Positions 15,644-17,784 of a stretch of DNA of 17,784 bases are shown one piece after another. The notes under the pieces were generated by a model. It was not told the DNA's origin and did not search any database. It saw nothing but the letters and a program-made list of their open reading frames with translations. The translations under genes and the position numbers were made by a program. The stretch comes from CALAMD01 sp035301025 (GTDB lineage Bacteria > Bacillota > Bacilli > Bacillales > Amphibacillaceae): positions 1-17,784 of the forward strand of contig DATGUV010000147.1 of NCBI GenBank assembly GCA_035301025.1. Direction: 5' to 3'. The first letter of the stretch is position 1. The number at the start of each line of letters is the position of its first letter.

Positions 15644-15764
15644 TTAATGAATTTCATAAGGGTCAAAAAATAGCTACTTCATGATCACGTGTAGTTTCAA
15701 AAGACGTAACGGAATTACTTATGGTAGTGAGGTAGCATAACATTCGTATTATGAATGTTATTAA
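15644..15764 (+). repeat. Palindromic intergenic element, copy 3 (121 bp)
   Basis: The left end is TTAATGAATTTCATAA (15644-15659), the exact reverse complement of the right end of copy 2, and its own right end is TTATGAATGTTATTAA (15749-15764). The core GTTTCAA (15684-15690) and CGGAA (15700-15704) are conserved, and the flank CATAACAT-CGTATTATGAA repeats the pattern of copy 1. It lies 45 bases after the SLAP gene stop, in the same orientation as the other copies. Confidence 0.85.
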
Positions 15765-15787
15765 GTCATATAGATCAACTAAGCGAA

Positions 15788-15835
15788 CAATGTTACAGAT
15801 CAAAAATTTGATTGTTAACATTGACTATCTTTTTT
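15788..15835 (+). terminator. Probable intrinsic terminator upstream of pbuG leader
   Basis: CAATGTTA (15788-15795) pairs with TAACATTG (15816-15823), with extra GATCAA/TTGAT pairing inside, followed by ACTATC and a T run (15828-15835). It would stop transcription from the SLAP gene before the riboswitch. Confidence 0.6.
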
Positions 15836-15848
15836 ATGCCTTGTATGA

Positions 15849-15876
15849 TAGACACATGATTAGGAAGTACTATAAC
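15849..15876 (+). promoter_or_regulatory. Putative sigma-A promoter of the pbuG leader
   Basis: TAGACA (15849-15854), a 16-base spacer and TATAAC (15871-15876). The transcription start near 15883 leaves about 40 bases before the riboswitch aptamer. Confidence 0.6.
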
Positions 15877-15923
15877 AATTGGATAGAATTGAATGAATTT
15901 CAAGATCATTAGAAATTTGTTCC

Positions 15924-15992
15924 GTGCGTATAATTTCGGGGGATATGGCCCAAAGTTTCTACCAGACTACCGTAAATAGTCTGACTACGCTA
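15924..15992 (+). ncRNA. Purine riboswitch, guanine-sensing class
   Basis: All three helices and both conserved loops are visible. P1 is GCGTA (15926-15930) with TACGC (15986-15990). The P2 loop is GATATGG (15942-15948). J2/3 is GTTTCTACC (15955-15963). P3 is AGACTA (15964-15969) with TAGTCT (15977-15982) around the loop CCGTAAA. The discriminating residue equivalent to C74 is C15985 (GAC before the P1 3' strand), which selects guanine or hypoxanthine; adenine riboswitches have U here. It lies upstream of a hypoxanthine/guanine permease, in keeping with that specificity. High purine should lower permease expression. Confidence 0.96.
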
Positions 15993-16011
15993 CGAAAAGG
16001 AAAATGAGAGA

Positions 16012-16059
16012 ACTCTATGTATGTGGATGGCTATACATAGAGAGTAGTCTTCTTTTTTT
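16012..16059 (+). terminator. Riboswitch expression platform, terminator 1
   Basis: CTCTATGTAT (16013-16022) pairs perfectly with ATACATAGAG (16033-16042), followed by AGTAGTCTTC and a T7 run (16053-16059). It begins about 20 bases after the aptamer, as expected for an attenuator. GTAGTC (16044-16049) is complementary to GACTAC of the aptamer (15983-15988). Confidence 0.8.
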
Positions 16060-16072
16060 CTTAAATGAAATC

Positions 16073-16120
16073 GTAGTAGTAGTGCCGACGGAGATTCCCG
16101 TATAGTACTACTCTTTTTTT
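16073..16120 (+). terminator. Second terminator-like hairpin before pbuG
   Basis: GTAGTAGTA (16073-16081) pairs with TAGTACTAC (16103-16111) with one mismatch, extended inside by ACGG/CCGT, and is followed by TC and T7 (16114-16120). It ends about 30 bases before the pbuG start, so the leader has two intrinsic terminators in a row. CGTAGT (16072-16077) is complementary to ACTACG of P1 (15984-15989). Confidence 0.7.
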
Positions 16121-16149
16121 ATTTTATTTTAGGAGAAAGAAGGAGAAAA

Positions 16150-17484
16150 ATGAAAAAATATTTTCGCTTTGACGAACTCAACACAAATTACCGTACAGAG
16201 TTTATTGCAGGATTAACTACATTCCTCGCAATGGCGTACATCTTATTCGTTAACCCATCAACACTTGCCCTTGACGGAGTGGAAACATTACCTGATGGAG
16301 TTACTAGAATGGATAAGGACGCAGTCTTTGCAGCAACAGCGATCGCCGCAGCTGTAGGGACATTATTTATGGGAGTTATTGCTAGGTATCCAATTGGACT
16401 CGCACCTGGTATGGGTCTCAACGCATTTTTCGCTTATACAGTTGTTCTTGGATACCAAATTCCATGGGAAACAGCTTTGGCTGGGGTACTTGCTTCAGGA
16501 ATTATTTTTATTTTTCTTACATTATCTGGTTTACGAGAAAAGATTATTAACGCGATACCAGCTAATTTAAAAATGGCTGTTGGTGCTGGGATTGGTTTGT
16601 TTATTGCATTTATTGGGTTTCAAAACTCAGGAATAATCGTTGGAAATCCTGATACATTATTAGCACTCGGAGATATTGCGTCACCAACTGTTTTATTATC
16701 CATTTTTGGTATTATCATTTCTGTTATTTTCCTTACGCTAAATATTAAAGGCGGAATCTTTTATGGAATGGTAGCAACGTCTGTTGTAGGGATTTTATTT
16801 GGACTTATTTCTGCTCCTTCTAGTATGAGCGATGTAGTAGGAAGTGTTCCAAGTATTGCTCCGACATTTGGACAAGCTTTCTTGCATTTTGGAGATATTT
16901 TTACCATTGAAATGCTCGTTATTATTTTAACGTTTTTATTCGTAGACTTTTTTGATACAGCTGGGACACTTGTAGCAGTTGCGACGCAAGCAGGATTGAT
17001 GAAAGACAATAAACTACCGCGTGCAGGAAAAGCACTACTTGCAGATTCAGCTGCAACAGTTGTTGGGGCGACAGTCGGAACATCTACGACAACATCCTAC
17101 GTAGAATCAACAGCAGGGGTTGGAGCAGGAGGACGTACTGGATTCACGTCAGTCGTCACGGCAGGATTTTTCATTTTGGCCCTGTTCTTCTCACCACTAT
17201 TAAGTGTAGTTACAGCAGAAGTTACCGCACCAGCCTTAATTATTGTTGGAGTGCTTATGGCGTCTTCTCTTAAAAACATTGAATGGGATAAATTTGAAGT
17301 TGCTGTACCGGCATTTTTCACTATTATTATTATGCCGCTAGCATACAGTATTGCGACCGGAATTGCGATTGGATTTATCTTCTATCCAATTACAATGATT
17401 ATTAAGAAACGAGGGAAAGAAATTCACCCAGTCATGTATGGGCTGTTCGTGATATTTATTTTATATTTCATTTTCTTAGCATAA
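16150..17484 (+). CDS. pbuG: Hypoxanthine/guanine permease, AzgA/PbuG family
   Basis: A 444-aa inner-membrane purine transporter of the NCS2/AzgA group, with about 12 to 14 hydrophobic segments. The start MKKYFRFDELNTNYRTEFIA (1-20) is typical of PbuG. Substrate-site motifs are PIGLAPGMGLNAFFAY (81-96), DFFDTAGTLVA (266-276) and TSTTTSYVESTAG (311-323, E319). Length and motifs match PbuG/PbuO rather than uracil or xanthine permeases. The ATG has an AGGAGAAAA site. The guanine riboswitch in the leader supports guanine/hypoxanthine as substrate. It is a single-gene unit closed by a strong terminator. Confidence 0.93.
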   Translation: MKKYFRFDELNTNYRTEFIAGLTTFLAMAYILFVNPSTLALDGVETLPDGVTRMDKDAVFAATAIAAAVGTLFMGVIARYPIGLAPGMGLNAFFAYTVVLGYQIPWETALAGVLASGIIFIFLTLSGLREKIINAIPANLKMAVGAGIGLFIAFIGFQNSGIIVGNPDTLLALGDIASPTVLLSIFGIIISVIFLTLNIKGGIFYGMVATSVVGILFGLISAPSSMSDVVGSVPSIAPTFGQAFLHFGDIFTIEMLVIILTFLFVDFFDTAGTLVAVATQAGLMKDNKLPRAGKALLADSAATVVGATVGTSTTTSYVESTAGVGAGGRTGFTSVVTAGFFILALFFSPLLSVVTAEVTAPALIIVGVLMASSLKNIEWDKFEVAVPAFFTIIIMPLAYSIATGIAIGFIFYPITMIIKKRGKEIHPVMYGLFVIFILYFIFLA

Positions 17485-17517
17485 ATGAGTTCGACGTTTT
17501 AAAGATAAAAAAGTTCT

Positions 17518-17557
17518 CCCAGTTTTGGATAATAAAAGTCCGAAACTGGGTTTTTTT
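17518..17557 (+). terminator. Intrinsic terminator of pbuG
   Basis: CCCAGTTTTGGA (17518-17529) pairs with TCCGAAACTGGG (17539-17550) over 12 positions (one T-G pair), followed by T7 (17551-17557). Confidence 0.9.
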
Positions 17558-17587
17558 GTTACTAAAGAGGGCCTGGGAGGGGTTAAT

Positions 17588-17784
17588 GTACCGGTTCTGT
17601 CCTAAAAGGAGTAGTGTCGGTCACGATGGGATTTCCCTCGTACCCGTTTTGTCCTAAAAGGAGTAGTGTCGGTCACAATGGAAGTCCCCTCGTACCCGTT
17701 TTGTCCTAAAAGGAGTAGTGTCGGTCACGATGGGATTTCCCTCGTACCCGTTCTGTCCTAAAAGGAGTAGTGTCGGTCACGCAG
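17588..17784. repeat. 52-bp tandem repeat array, cut by window end
   Basis: Units start at 17588, 17640, 17692 and 17744, each exactly 52 bases; the fourth is cut off at the window end after 41 bases. The conserved part includes TGTCCTAAAAGGAGTAGTGT followed by CGGTCAC. Units 1 and 3 share GATGGGATTTCCCTC while unit 2 has AATGGAAGTCCCCTC. Each unit contains TCCT-AAA-AGGA and GGGA-TT-TCCC inverted repeats. 52 is not a multiple of 3 and no frame stays open, so it is not coding. There are no spacers, so it is not a CRISPR array. Confidence 0.9.

Noticed and set aside
15924..15992. Adenine riboswitch
   Set aside because: The discriminator base is C (15985), not U, and the gene is a PbuG-type permease.
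17588..17784. CRISPR array
   Set aside because: The 52-base period is one continuous conserved unit with no variable spacers, and no cas genes are nearby.

Overview
The window is chromosomal DNA from a low-GC, spore-former-type Firmicute, most likely a Bacillaceae member of the Oceanobacillus/Virgibacillus kind. The evidence is AT-rich sequence, strong AGGAGG ribosome binding sites, sigma-A promoters, a Fur box of Bacillus type, a csoR-copA-copZ operon, a SLAP-domain protein and a purine riboswitch in front of a PbuG-type permease. The genus is an inference. No rRNA, tRNA, CRISPR array, phage gene or intact insertion sequence was seen.

Layout: (1) 25-2961, copper efflux operon csoR-copA-copZ closed by a terminator; its promoter lies off the left edge. 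(2) 3292-4008, minus strand, an FAD/NAD(P)H reductase-like protein driven by a sigma-A promoter whose spacer carries a Fur box, with a bidirectional terminator downstream. (3) 4492-8889, a TetR regulator with a palindromic operator, then a double-FtsX ABC permease, its ATPase and a membrane-anchored methyltransferase, tightly packed as one operon. (4) 8890-9339, a gene-free region with a strong stem-loop. (5) 9340-14955, the lipoate/ADP-ribosylation module: a divergent Old Yellow Enzyme homologue, then gcvH-L, a macrodomain hydrolase, SirTM, a lipoate-protein ligase and a luciferase-like monooxygenase, closed by a strong terminator. This is the extended SirTM operon known from Firmicutes, in which the ligase lipoylates GcvH-L, SirTM ADP-ribosylates it and the macrodomain reverses this, linked to redox stress. 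(6) 15228-15599, a lone SLAP-domain protein. (7) 15849-17557, a guanine riboswitch, two successive terminator-like hairpins, and pbuG with its terminator. (8) 17588 to the window end, a 52-bp tandem repeat.

Beyond the genes, four things stand out. A roughly 121-bp imperfectly palindromic element with terminal inverted repeats occurs three times in the same orientation (4289-4408, 15034-15154, 15644-15764), and the last two copies bracket the SLAP gene. A 52-bp tandem array runs off the right edge. The pbuG leader has two terminators that can each pair with the riboswitch P1 strand. The OYE homologue has lost residues usually conserved for substrate and FMN phosphate binding. The copper, SirTM and pbuG modules are known systems; the repeats and the OYE divergence are the most likely places for something undescribed.
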